DNA of 64,000 nt from assembly GCA_964019135.1 (NCBI GenBank), contig OZ025260.1, positions 29,382,254 through 29,446,253 on the forward strand. The letters run 5' to 3'. The stretch's first letter is position 1, and the number at the start of each line of letters is the position of its first letter. Origin of the DNA: Arenicola marina. Lineage: Eukaryota > Annelida > Polychaeta > Arenicolidae. Below, one piece after another: positions 1-10,325 of this stretch. The notes under the pieces are model-generated. The model did not search any database, had not been told where the DNA came from, and saw only the letters and a program-made list of their open reading frames with translations. The position numbers and the translations under genes were made by a program.

Positions 1-154
1 ACTGGAGCCTGGCGAAGGCGGTATGAGATGTATCATTAGAGAGACAAGACCTCCCCCCCCCCACCCCCGCGGTCAGTCTGCAACAAGACATCCAGGAATA
101 TCTCCTGTCAGTCCTGCGGCTCACAACACGTTAGGGGGTTAGGAGGGTTGCAAC

Positions 155-470
155 CCCCCCCTTAGGAACCTGAACATGCAACGTACATGTTAACATACAT
201 GTTAAAGTGCCAAGTCTTCAGAGAGCAACCCCCACCTTTGGGAAGCTGAACATACACTGTTAAAGTCGGGTTCTCCGAGCACCCCACCCCCCTCCCCGGT
301 CGCAAGTCTTCAGAGAACAACGCCCCCCCCCCTTGGGAACCTGAACTTACACTGTTAAAAGTCGGATTCTCCAAGCAGCCCCCCCCCTCCCCCAGGTCGC
401 AAGTTTTCAGAGCACCCCCCTCCCCCGGTCTTCAGATAGCAAGCCCCCCGTGGCAAATTCCTAGATCCGC
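155..470. repeat. Degenerate C-rich tandem repeat
   Basis: A block starting with a motif like GAACCTGAACATACACTGTT recurs at about 166, 241 and 337. Each is followed by a long C run and a CTTCAGAGAGCAA-like segment. Spacing is irregular (about 75 and 95 bases), so this is a decayed short array of roughly three copies. Short reading frames through it are simple-sequence artefacts. Confidence 0.6.
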
Positions 471-1063
471 CCCTGTTACAATAAATGGCCTTATATTCTT
501 GTTAAAAGCAACAACAAAAATCAGTTTGGGCGGGGGGAGGGGGGGGGGGGGGGCGGAGGGGGAGGGGCACGTCAGGATAAAGAGGGGGTGTTGATGTAAA
601 CATGTAAACGAAGTGACGTGTCTGACAGACGCATGACGTAGGTTGGTACTCAGATGGAGCCAGGATTAGTTTGTTATTAGAGTAAAACCTCAGCTCAATG
701 ATGTAGATTTCGCCGCATACCCACCGCTTGGTGGCCGCTTGGATCAATCTGCAGCCTCATACCAGAGCTGTTAGCCGTCAAGAGTAAATCCTGGGAAGCG
801 CATTTGGTCGGTGACGAACTGGGACAAGCTTAGCACATATAAGTCTTAGGATTTTGCCTTAAACATTAGTATTTCAGCACCTGATGCTATGCCAACGATC
901 GCGCTACCATTGACGTCATTGCGACTAGGGCTTCATATTGCACTCCAAACAGTCTCCAGTCGTTTAAACCAGAGCGCTACGTGAGCGCCGTTAAGCTCTG
1001 GGCGAGGGGGGTCGTGGATAAGAATCTTAGAAATGTTTACCAAGCGGTCTCTAAACTCTGACC
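471..1063. other. Unique sequence without recognisable gene
   Basis: Contains a G-rich low-complexity tract at about 528-570 and otherwise mixed-composition DNA. I see no motif, long open frame or RNA-like fold that I can name. Confidence 0.5.
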
Positions 1064-1532
1064 TAGCCATTTAATCATGTGACCAACTCAGATATGTGGC
1101 CCAGTCATTTAATCATGCTACCCAGCCAGACATGTGACCCAACCAGAAATGTGACCCAGCCAGACATGTGACCCAGTCATTTAATCATGTGACCCAGCCA
1201 GACATGTGACTCGGCCAGACATGTGACCCAGCCAGACGTGTGACTCAGCCAGACATGTGACCCAGCCAGACATGTGACCAAGCCAGACATGTGACAAGGT
1301 CAGACATGTAACCAGGCCAGATATATGACCCAGCCAGACATGTGACCCAACCTGGCGTGTGACCAGGCGAGACATGTGACAAGGCCAGACATGTAACCCG
1401 GCCAGACATGTGACCCAGCCAGACATGTGACGCAGCCAGACATGTAACCCGGCCAGACATGTGACCCAGCCAGACATGTGACGCAGCCAGACATGTAACC
1501 CGGCCAGACATGTGACCCAGCCAGATATATGA
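1064..1532. repeat. 17-bp minisatellite
   Basis: The unit is close to ACATGTGACCCAGCCAG (17 bases), repeated about 25 times. The left part (1064-1200) is interspersed with a CATTTAATCATGTGACC variant. Because 17 is not a multiple of three, all three minus-strand frames stay open and translate as MSGWVTCLAG-like repeats. This is not evidence of coding. Confidence 0.9.
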
Positions 1533-1584
1533 CCGGTTACTCGTTAAGCTCTCAAGGCGCCTGCTCGAGTCCGGATGACGGATT

Positions 1585-1745
1585 CCCTCTGCACTTCCAC
1601 CTCACCCCCTCCCCTTCCACCTCACCCTCTCCCCTTTTACCCCCCCCCTTCCACCTCACCCCCCACCCTTCCATCTCAACGCCCCTCCGCTTCCACCTCA
1701 GCCCCCTGTCCTTCCACCTCACACGTGACCCCTCCACCCCGTCAG
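1585..1745. repeat. Pyrimidine-rich degenerate repeat
   Basis: CTTCCACCTCACCCC-like units of about 15-22 bases recur with C-run length changes. The plus strand is nearly free of G. It is low-complexity sequence able to form polypurine/polypyrimidine structures. Confidence 0.7.
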
Positions 1746-1879
1746 CTACCAATCAAGGCGGAATCCCACTAAGTGCCAAAAACTTGTCTCTGGTCATCCG
1801 CGTCACCATGGTAACTATCTAGAGCAGGTGTAACGGTAAATATCACCGTCAACAACAATCTGATTAATGCGAGCGCTTC

Positions 1880-1893
1880 TCGCCAGGGGGCGC
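1880..1893 (+). promoter_or_regulatory. CTCF-like motif
   Basis: TCGCCAGGGGGCGC matches the core of the metazoan CTCF consensus (CC-x-x-YAGRGGGCRS). It lies about 160 bases left of the 29-bp array. Occupancy cannot be known from sequence. Confidence 0.35.
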
Positions 1894-2054
1894 TCGGGTT
1901 CAGCTGCTACCTGCCTCGGTAGTAGCAGAACCCTGACCGCGTGCTTCCGGCACCGGGCGCGGCATGCACGACCACGGGACCAAAATCACTGCGTCACCCC
2001 CCCCCCGCCCCTCCAAATGCGCACAAGTAATTTACGCGTTTTCTTTCGAACAGG

Positions 2055-2535
2055 ATAATGGTCGCTGGACTCTTTTACAAAGAGTAATGGTCACCCGCCT
2101 CTTTCGAACAGAGTAATGGTCACCAGCCTTTCTCAAACAGAGTAATGGTCACCGGACTCCTTTGCAAGTAGCAATGGTCATCAAACTCTTTGGGACAGAG
2201 TAATGGTCGCCAGCCTCTTTCGCACAGAGTAATGGTTGCCAGCCTCTTTTGCAGAGAGTAATGGTCGCCAGTCTCTTCGAACAGGGTAATGGTCGCCGGA
2301 CTCTTTTACAAAGAGTAATGGTCACCGGCCTCTTTCGAACAGAGTAATGGTCACCAGCCTTTCGCGAACAGAGTAATGGTTGCCAGCCTCTCTCGAACAG
2401 AGTAATGGTCGCCAGCATTTCTCGAACAGAGTGATGGTTGCCAGCCTCTATCGAACAGATTAATGGTCGCCAGCCCCTTTCGAACAGAGTAATGGCCGCC
2501 AGCCTCTTTCACAGAGACTAATGGTCGCCATGCGG
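2055..2535. repeat. 29-bp minisatellite
   Basis: About 16 copies of a 29-30 bp unit. Its core is GAGTAATGGTCGCCAGCCTC followed by a TTTCGAACA-like tail. Copies differ by substitutions and 1-2 base indels, including in the AACAGAG segment. Minus-strand open frames here (ATITLFERGWQPLLCS-like) are repeat translations. Confidence 0.9.
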
Positions 2536-3640
2536 ATGTAGCTTGAACTGACGTCACGACACTGTACATCGCTTGTAGTAACGTCACGACCCTGCGCAGC
2601 TTTCCTGGCTCTCCGAAGTTTCCTCTATAACAGTTGTTGAAGCGCTCGCCCCGATGATCACTAGGGGGCGCTTTCCGCCTGTAGAGGGACCACGTGACTG
2701 TTGCGGGTTTTTACGACAAAATCTTCAACTGCCTTCTTTCCTTCGCCTTCGACTTAAATTAAAGTGCCGACCCTAACTCATAGACTACAGTTTTTCCATA
2801 CCCTCGACCCTCAGTCGAAAATGTAACAAAATTCGTTATCGCATTTAAATGCCCATTAAATAATACGCCGAAGGATGCTTCAACCAGAGCTGTGGCCCCC
2901 GGGGGCTGGGGCTGTAACTCAGTCGGTCATGGCTACTTGGACGTTCACTAATGGACCGTCCATCTCCACCGCATCATTAAATTCCCACGCTATTTCATTA
3001 CGAGGGGTGGGCTGGCCTCTTTACCTGTGTTACCCTACTAACCACCACAGCCACGGAGGGGGCCTTAAAGCCTGGGCTGAGCTCGGGCTCAATGTCGCCT
3101 GTTAATAAGAAGAGGCTCCACAAACGTCGTTTATTCACACCGAGCGAGGTAATCGCGTAACACCCTGTACAAGACCGGCTGGCGTGCCGCTAAGCGGACC
3201 CCCCGACGGGATAACAGGGCTAGAAAGGAGGTCCAGCGAGCCATCTGCAGTTATCAGCGACGGTCAGGCCTGATAACCAAGAGAAAGCTCTCCCAGGCTG
3301 GGTGGGGGAGGGGGCGGGGTGTGGGGGTGGGGTGGGGGGGGGGGGGGGGCGGGAGGGTGAGCGAGAAGGCCCGTCTTAATCCTTCATCAAATTGTCGCTG
3401 ATTTCACTCAGTTCCCCGGGGCGGACATGGGGAAGGATACGGAGGAGAAAGAGGATGCGGGGGAGGAAGAGGGCAAAGAACAGAGGGAGGGGGGGGGGAG
3501 GGAGATGCCGTATGGGGACCGATGGGGGGAGGTGGAGTGTGGAGGGCGAAGGATGAGCGAGCGGGGAGGGGATCTAAAGGGTGGGGCCCATCTGCCTCGG
3601 AGGCGCCGCGTTGTTTATCACGGGGTTTAGCTCGCCGGTG
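2536..3640. other. Unique sequence, G-rich tract, no gene recognised
   Basis: 2536-2880 is ordinary unique sequence. 2900-2945 resembles a tRNA D-arm head but has no T-loop partner. 3300-3355 is a G-rich tract. 3420-3560 is purine-rich. No protein family is recognisable in any frame. Confidence 0.45.
2658..2671 (+). promoter_or_regulatory. CTCF-like motif
   Basis: TCACTAGGGGGCGC fits the CTCF core consensus well, in the same orientation as the site at 1880. The two bracket the 29-bp array. Function is inferred only from motif match. Confidence 0.35.
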
Positions 3641-3649
3641 TTGCTCGCT

Positions 3650-3805
3650 GGTTGGATGGATGGATGGATGGATGGTGTGGATGGGTGGATGGGTGGGTGG
3701 ATGGGTGGGGGAGATGTGCCGGTCCTTGTGGCGGGCGGGGTGGGGGGGGGGGGTGCCGGTGCCTTGTGGCGGGGGGTGGGTAGATGGGTGGGTGGATGGG
3801 TAAGG
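3650..3805. repeat. GGAT/GGGT microsatellite
   Basis: Runs of GGAT and GGTGGAT occur at about 3653-3712 and 3778-3802, separated by a G-rich segment. Histidine/proline-rich or glycine-rich frames on both strands here are artefacts of the simple sequence. Confidence 0.85.
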
Positions 3806-5094
3806 TGCGCCGGTCTTTGTGGGGTGCGACCCCCCCCCTCTCCCGCCCACTCCCATCTACCTGTCGTGTCGGCGACCACACCCAGACCGTCCGTCTGGGT
3901 GGCACCGTAGGGGTTAGGAGGGGGGGGGGTAGTGTGGTGCAAACCGCCCCTCCCCCCCGACCCATCTTCCTGTTTTCCCCTGAAGCCAACCAGCGCGAGA
4001 AGGACCCGGGAGGGTTGGAGGAGGAGTGGAATGGGGGGGGGGGAGGGGGGGGGGGGTGAAATGAGCGGTTGAGGGTAGGGGAAGGAGGTTGAAAATGTCG
4101 CGAACCTTTTGCCTGAGTGACCTATACGCTTTGCAGAGATAAATACCTTGATCCCTTATTTTATACGTTAAACACATTGCGACTTTGTCCCCGACAATTA
4201 TAACCCCTGCTTTAACCCTGCGTTAGTGGCCTGACAGAGTTCTCTGCTGAGAATTATAAACCACGCATTAACCCTGCCTCAGTAGTTCTCTGCTGAGTAT
4301 GACGTGAGCAACGTTCCCGCTCCAGCACCTGTGGAAAACGTTCCGAAAGGTAGGTCAACAAATAATGGTAAAGGTCTTCTGTCACACTTACCAAAGTCGT
4401 TCCTATTAACAAACAGAACAGGCGTCCTGCCCCCCCCCCCACATCCCTTCAAAATCCCCACCGACATACTCCGCAACTGCAGTAATACGCGCAGATGATG
4501 GTGCATGGGAACCCCTTCCTGCCGGTCTGTTGCTGTTTTCTTTCCATCAGAACAGAACCATTTTCCTGTCTATTGAGCACTGACCTTGGATGTCGACATG
4601 TGTAGTCAGTCATAAAATATCACAGCAGGATGGTGTCACTTTTTTATTTTTGTTATGACGAAAAATACACGAATTTTCGTCATATGTCGGCTAGGTTTGT
4701 GCGTTTGTTTGTACCCATTTTTGACGTAGCGTAGACGGAGCAAGCCTCATGTCAAAATAGCTTCTTGCCTATCCACATCAGATTACCAGCCAATGACGCC
4801 TAATTTTACTTCCTAGTTGTTTCTTACTTCATATAGTATATTTCTATTTTACTTTTTTCCGCTAGGGGGCGAAACAATTTCCTGTAGGGATTCTTATGTT
4901 AAAATTCCCTATCTACTATCGCCATTTTCACGCCCCAATTTCGTGTCCATGGCAACGAGAACATCTGGCCCCATGAAAAACGTATGACCTTTTTCAAAAA
5001 TCAGACACACAAGCTAGAGTTGGAGCCTTTCCGTTACATGGTACACAAGGTTCAGCGTTAGATGGCACATGCTCAAATTACACTGTACGAAAAT
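3806..5094. other. Unique sequence, no gene recognised
   Basis: 3830-4060 is C- and G-run rich. A short partial duplication around TTCTCTGCTGAG occurs near 4240 and 4290. 4560-5090 is AT-richer unique DNA. I see no exon with recognisable protein similarity. Confidence 0.45.
4859..4872 (+). promoter_or_regulatory. CTCF-like motif
   Basis: CCGCTAGGGGGCGA matches every constrained position of the CTCF core consensus CC-R-S-YAGRGGGCRS. It is an isolated site in unique sequence. Confidence 0.35.
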
Positions 5095-5465
5095 GGCGGC
5101 CAGTTACTGCAGATACAGTCAAGCAAACTTGGCGGAAGCTATGTCAGGTGAACTGTCCATTCGCAGTAAAACACTGAGAAATATGTCACTTCGTAGTCAT
5201 CTGTGATGTTCTTTCGATATAACTTTTCTTCAAGTTCGTTCTACTTCCATTTTTAGTACTAAGAGTTGCATTTTTAGAGCATTTGAGCGTTTTGCAGTGT
5301 TGACTTGATCGAAATCTTGTTAGCTACCCGAGTTACGGTCAACCCCCAATCTTAGTTACAGCAGGCAACATCATATATTTTTGCATATATTTTTACATGG
5401 CGTAACTACGACGGACGCTACCTTCCGCCATCTTTAGTTGAACGTATCTGCAGTTACGGGCCACC
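5095..5465. mobile_element. Foldback/MITE-like element, about 370 bp
   Basis: The left end (5095-5143) and right end (5416-5465) are imperfect inverted repeats sharing the core TTACTGCAGATAC (left) and GTATCTGCAGTTA (right). Both arms also carry a GGCGGAAG block on the inner side. The roughly 270-base interior has no coding capacity, as expected of a non-autonomous DNA element. No clear target duplication is visible, so the superfamily is not assigned. Confidence 0.5.
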
Positions 5466-6050
5466 GTGTGCGTTCTGTGAAATTAGATGCAGGCCGCTCA
5501 GTTGGGGCGTCTGAGTGATTGGAAGACGGGCGAGCTTACTGTCGGGCCGCTGATGATTAGTCAATGGCGACTTATACCATTTTTAATTATTCGTGAAAAA
5601 ACACATGCTAGGGTTGTAATCTTTGTTACAAATGGTATGGAACATTCATCTCCATATAACTTACAGAAGAAAATAATTTATTTCTCTTTTATTTGGGCCT
5701 CAGTGTCCTTTTTACGTTTCTTCGATCTTCGGGTGCCCGTAACGGTGAAGTATAGCAATTTCTGGTCATTTCGTCGTAACCGAGAGGGTTGTGATCCTTC
5801 TCCCTTGGTCGTGGTCATGGTTAATGATACAAACGTTCGCGGTTTGCCATTAGGACGTGTAATAAAACAGTGGCCCGCCTGCTGTGGCTTGAGGTGTGTA
5901 ATATCGTTATATACTTTTTCTTCTCAATCTGCATTGAAACTATCGACCATTTGGTGTTGACTCTTGAAGAAAAATTATGTCCAAATCCGATATATTTAAA
6001 TTATTGCAATACGCTTCGCCGTTCACTACCGTTTCTTAACAATAAACCGA
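5466..6050. other. Unique sequence with unassigned 157-codon open frame
   Basis: An open frame on the plus strand (5487-5960) has no recognisable domain, no signal peptide and no repeat. A frame of this length is expected a few times by chance in 64 kb of six-frame sequence, so it is not called as a gene. Confidence 0.4.
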
Positions 6051-6303
6051 TCCAGGCTGTCAGTCATTCACTGACGTTACTGTCGCTTTTATCCAATCAT
6101 GTGGGGAAATAAGTCTTCCACGTGCGTTAAGTCGGACAAACAAGTCGGTCGAACAAAGCAGCATGTCGCTTTGTTGTAAGTTTCAGAGATGAGTACTTCT
6201 CATAATATCTACCGTCAGCTATGATTGTCAATTTCATACTCACGAGTAAGGAAAAGGGACTCAAGCGTGGGCGGGGCTTAGTGTCGGAGCCTGGATCGGT
6301 CTA
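6051..6303 (+). repeat. Dispersed direct repeat, copy 1
   Basis: About 250 bases aligning over their full length with 7013-7264, with many substitutions and small indels. Shared blocks include ACGTGCGTTA, TCAATTTCATACTCACGAG and AGCGTGGGCGGGGCTTAGTG. The pair flanks the inverted-end element at 6423-7004. The repeat type is unknown. Confidence 0.75.
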
Positions 6304-6422
6304 TTGTAGTTACCTGCATTTACAGGACCAGGAAGGGAGGGGCAGGGTGTCAAGGTGTGTATTACCGGCTGTTACACGTTTACCTGTGCAACGAGACCGA
6401 TGCACATGGCATTAGCCTTTCA

Positions 6423-7004
6423 GGCCGTGTTCGATTTACATGAAACCAAAACCGGTTTGCCGAACTGACTGTTCGACAGGAGAAGAACCGAAACCGGTTT
6501 GCTCGAGAAACCTGGATGGCCGTCGTCCGGCAGTTGACAGATAGGCCTATATAGATCATTGTCCACCTTGTCTGCTGGGTAATGGTCTGTACCTGTATGA
6601 CCACCAGCGGGACATACTAATCAAGATTCCCAGAGGTGATAAGGACAACAACGTCTTTATGCAAATAGACACACTGCATAAAATCCAAAGGTTACTTTGT
6701 AAACTGCTTTATTGTCGACGATCGGTGTGGCTAACGTGTTGGCTGCGATCGGTTGTTTCGGTTATTAGATCAAATGAGTTCTTGACAAAAGTATGAATTT
6801 CATTAGTCCAATCGCGGGTAGAAAATGAAACAGACGGCATATTTATACTGGCGTAACTTCATAAGCAGATTGCCATTGCAAAAATACATGCCGAAACTGT
6901 AAACAAATGGAACTATGCGTTCGACTTTAGGTGGGCAAACCGTTGAAACCGGTTTCATAAACGGTTTCGGTTTCACTACGGTTTCAGGCAAATCGAACAC
7001 GCCC
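6423..7004. mobile_element. Inverted-terminal-repeat element, about 580 bp
   Basis: The left end GGCCGTGTTCGATTT (6423-6437) and the right end AAATCGAACACGCCC (6990-7004) are inverted repeats with one mismatch. Both are followed inward by GAAACCGGTTT-rich sequence. There is no transposase frame, so it looks non-autonomous. Part of its interior (about 6480-6776) exists again, inverted, at 9655-9975. No convincing target-site duplication is seen. Confidence 0.55.
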
Positions 7005-7012
7005 GTAGACAG

Positions 7013-7264
7013 CTCCAGGTTGTCAATCAATCACTGATGTCACAGTTGCCTTTATGCAATCAGGTGGCGAAAAAAAACCTTCTACGTGCGTTATGCCCGA
7101 AAAACAAGTTCGACAAGCAAAGCAGCGTGTCACTTTCCAGACATGAGTAACTTAATTCTCACTTGTACCTATCATCAGCTATGATTCTCAATTTCATACT
7201 CACGAGTAAGGTAAAGGGACTCCAGCGTGGGCGGGGCTTAGTGTCCGAGTGTGGATAGGTCCGT
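7013..7264 (+). repeat. Dispersed direct repeat, copy 2
   Basis: Second copy of the sequence at 6051-6303, starting 8 bases after the right end of the inverted-end element. Divergence between copies is visible throughout, so the duplication is old. Confidence 0.75.
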
Positions 7265-7385
7265 TACCAGTGACCCAGTATTGACTGAGATTGGGATGCC
7301 ACGATGAAAGTCGCTCCACTGAATCTCCAGTACTTATGGTAAAGGGAATGCCCATGTAACAGTACATTCTTGAAAACTTGAAAAA

Positions 7386-7769
7386 CTATTACGTCATTCT
7401 ATTGTCTAAACTGTACATTATTTTTCACGAATGTACTGTTTTAGCGAGCTGATAAATTGCGATTGACTCAAGGAGACCAAACAATTTTTCTGTTTAACAA
7501 TCGTCCTTCTGTTGCGAACTCGACCATCGCAGTCAATGCCAATCATGAGCAATAAGTGAGCTTGTCTGAAATAGGTCACAACCACAATGGATGATAAACT
7601 AGAAACTTGACGCCCGACGGAAAGCCCCAGCAAAAACAGATACAAATTTCTCATCAAAACAACAGAATTTTTTTTGGGTCTCCTTGGGTCAATCGCCATT
7701 TATCAGCTCGCTAAAACAGTACATTCGTGAAAAATAATGCACAGTTTAGACAATAGAATGACGTCATAG
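7386..7769. mobile_element. Foldback element with 93-bp inverted repeats
   Basis: 7386-7478 and 7677-7769 are inverted copies of each other with only a few mismatches. A shared piece is GTACTGTTTTAGCGAGCTGA on the left, reverse-complemented on the right. The spacer is about 198 bases and non-coding. The single strand would fold into a long hairpin. This is the structure of a foldback or MITE-type DNA element. The near identity of the arms suggests a fairly young insertion or arm-to-arm conversion. Confidence 0.75.
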
Positions 7770-8929
7770 CAGTACTTTAATTCGAGAGCATTCGCGACCA
7801 CGCTACGAGTTTATTCACTTAGGAAGATTGAACTAAATAAACTCCCTATCATTAAATGTACTGCATTCTTGGTTTAACCAAACGGCCAAGTGAATCAACA
7901 TGTCGTGTACATTTCGGTGGTGACCGCCTCTTTACCGCTCAGTGTGACATCAGCGACGGTAAATAAACCTAGTGCTAATGATGTGTTGCTCTCCCCGCAA
8001 TCCCTCGGTCCCCTCATCGCCTTCCCGCCTACGTCTCATAATCCGTCATACTCACCATTTCATCACCACACACCCCTCCTTCCCCCCTCCGGGGCGGCCC
8101 CGCCACCCTCCCACCCCCACACACACCCCCCGGGGAGGCCCCTCCATCCTGCACCACACCCCGCGGGGGCCCGCGTGTGTAATGCCAGGTGATAACCCGG
8201 CTCGTATGTCAGGCGATATGGCGGGCCATCTCACGCCCTTCCCTGGCGGCGGCAACATCCAATGAGTGATAGTAACCGTGCTCCAATTACATACCGGGGG
8301 AAAGCCTCATATCTCGCTGTGATCTCGCTGTGATCTCTCCTTGCAGGGCGAGAGCCACATGAGATGCAGCCCCCCCCCCCACTGCGCATGCGCCCGAACT
8401 CACAAAGGTTGAGAGTAAAGTCGCCAACGCGAAGACAGAAATCAGCTGCTTGTGGAATGCCACCTCTTGGCGGAAACCATCGGTGAATCTACTTCCGGTG
8501 CCGATGGTGCCGATGGATGTAAATAAACACATAAGTTAAGTCATCGTTTAGACGGGGAACGCATTTTTCACAGTTCGTCTTACATATAAACTGGAATTGT
8601 GTAAATCCGACCAGACTCCCAACTGGGGAACTGTGCGTTTCTTTTCCCTGAATTCGTTACTGAAGATAACGTCGACACAGGAATCAGGTCATGATCTGAA
8701 TGGGACTTCAGCTGCCAATAATCTTGAGGAGGTTATGTTACTGCGAATGCAGACGGCTCGACGGTCTAACAGTGGTGTGTTTGACAACATATGGCAACAG
8801 GCATTGTCCTTCGTTAATGAGCGACTGTGAGCGACTGTGAGCGACTGTGAGCCACATAAATGTTCAACACAGTCACTCAGCGTGGCTGAAATCATCTGGA
8901 GTCTTTACAGGGGAGGGGGGGGGGTACCT

Positions 8930-9195
8930 TTTCCGATCTCTGCGATTGGCATCCAGGAATTCTTAAAGATTCGCCATAAGCTCTTGGCAATTTCTGGGGA
9001 TCGTTATCCGTATAATTCCTGGTTCAACGCGAAGATCCTCTGCCTGTTTGGTCCAAAGATCCGTTATAGCAAATCCGGCTGCGAATTCCTCAATATTCGT
9101 GATACCCAGCTTTAACATGTCCTAATCTTGGAGATTTGATATTGCTCTCCCTAATTCTTGGGGATTCGTGATTCAGAGGGGGTATTCCCCCCTTT
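8930..9195 (+). repeat. Dispersed repeat, forward copy of an inverted pair
   Basis: Matches the reverse complement of 10075-10325. Shared blocks include TTGGCATCCAGGAATTCTT, GTTATCCGTA and AATTCCTGGTTCAACG. The copies face each other around about 870 bases. No protein is encoded. Confidence 0.75.
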
Positions 9196-9654
9196 ACAAA
9201 TATACAAAGCGGATGATCTCAGTGAGGATTCTGGATCATGTTAGCCTGGTGAAACACGATAGGTATTTTATAAAATCCATACACGTGCAATGTGAAACCC
9301 CGGGTAAGATTAAAATGCCATAAAAGAACAAACAATATTTATACCTGTAAATAATAAATACCTAAATAAATACCTAAATAATAAAAACGGGTGAAAAGCA
9401 ATACCAATTAGCAGGATGCATATCATAAATACAGAGCTTCAAGCATAGCTTGACCGACCACATTGAAATGTGTGCCATTTAACAGCGCCATATAATTAAA
9501 TATATATCTTATACAAAGATACAAAGACATAGTTTAATCAAAGAGTAAGGAGAGCTTGGCGGGTTGTTGTTGCACGTCCAGCGTCACCAACATCCCCAAA
9601 GAGAAGGAACGGCGTCTCCGATTGGACAGATATATGAACGAGCCCAGAGTTGTG

Positions 9655-9975
9655 ATTGGACAATACATTTGATCTAATAACCGAAGGAACCGACCACAAC
9701 CAACAAGTTAGCCACACCAATCGCCAACAATAATAAAACAGCTTACATAGTAACCATTGGGATTTTATGTAGTGTGTCTTTGCCTAAAGATATTGTTGTC
9801 CTTGTCACCTCTGGGAATCTCGATTAGTATGTCCCACTGGTGAAATGCCGGTACAGACCCTGGTACAGACCATCACCCAGCAGACATGGGCGACAATGAG
9901 CGATAAAGGCCTATCTGTCAATTGCCGGACGACATCCCTCGAGGTTCACTGCAACCGGAACATTCCACGTCCTGG
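9655..9975 (-). repeat. Inverted copy of the 6480-6776 element interior
   Basis: The reverse complement shares GGTGTGGCTAAC, GGTTATTAGATCAAATG, GGGACATACTAATC and GTCGTCCGGCA-TTGACAGATAGGCC with the element at 6423-7004. The copy lacks both inverted ends, so it is a fragment or a related subfamily. Confidence 0.65.
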
Positions 9976-10074
9976 GGCTTGCAGTCTTGCAGTGGTCGTG
10001 AAGTGCTTCACTGATGAACCCTTAACTAGAAAGTATTCTCACTCTATAAAACAAAAGGGGGGGGGGGGGCTTGT

Positions 10075-10325
10075 ATACTCCCTCTGAATCGCAAATCCAC
10101 AATAATTAGGGTGAGCAATATCGAATCTCCAAATTAGGACATTTTAAAGCTCGGCGCGAAAAAAAAGCGTGAATATCGAGGAATTCGCAGACTGCTGTAA
10201 CGGATCGCGGTAAACAGGCCAAGGGTCTTCCCGTTGAACCAGGAATTGTACGGATAACCATTCCCAAATATTGCCAACAGCTGATCGCGAATCTCCAAGA
10301 ATTCCTGGATGCCAAGATATGAACC
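10075..10325 (-). repeat. Dispersed repeat, reverse copy of an inverted pair
   Basis: Reverse-complement partner of 8930-9195. It is bordered at 10057-10070 by a G run, as the other copy is at 8912-8925. Confidence 0.75.

Noticed and set aside
2900..2945. tRNA-like head (GGGGCTGTAACTCAGTCGGT)
   Set aside because: No matching B box or acceptor stem follows, and it resembles no repeated body in the window.
3404..3989. Proline/histidine-rich frames on both strands
   Set aside because: Artefacts of the GGAT microsatellite and G/C runs.
5487..5960. 157-codon plus-strand frame as a gene
   Set aside because: No recognisable domain. The length is within chance expectation for six frames of 64 kb.
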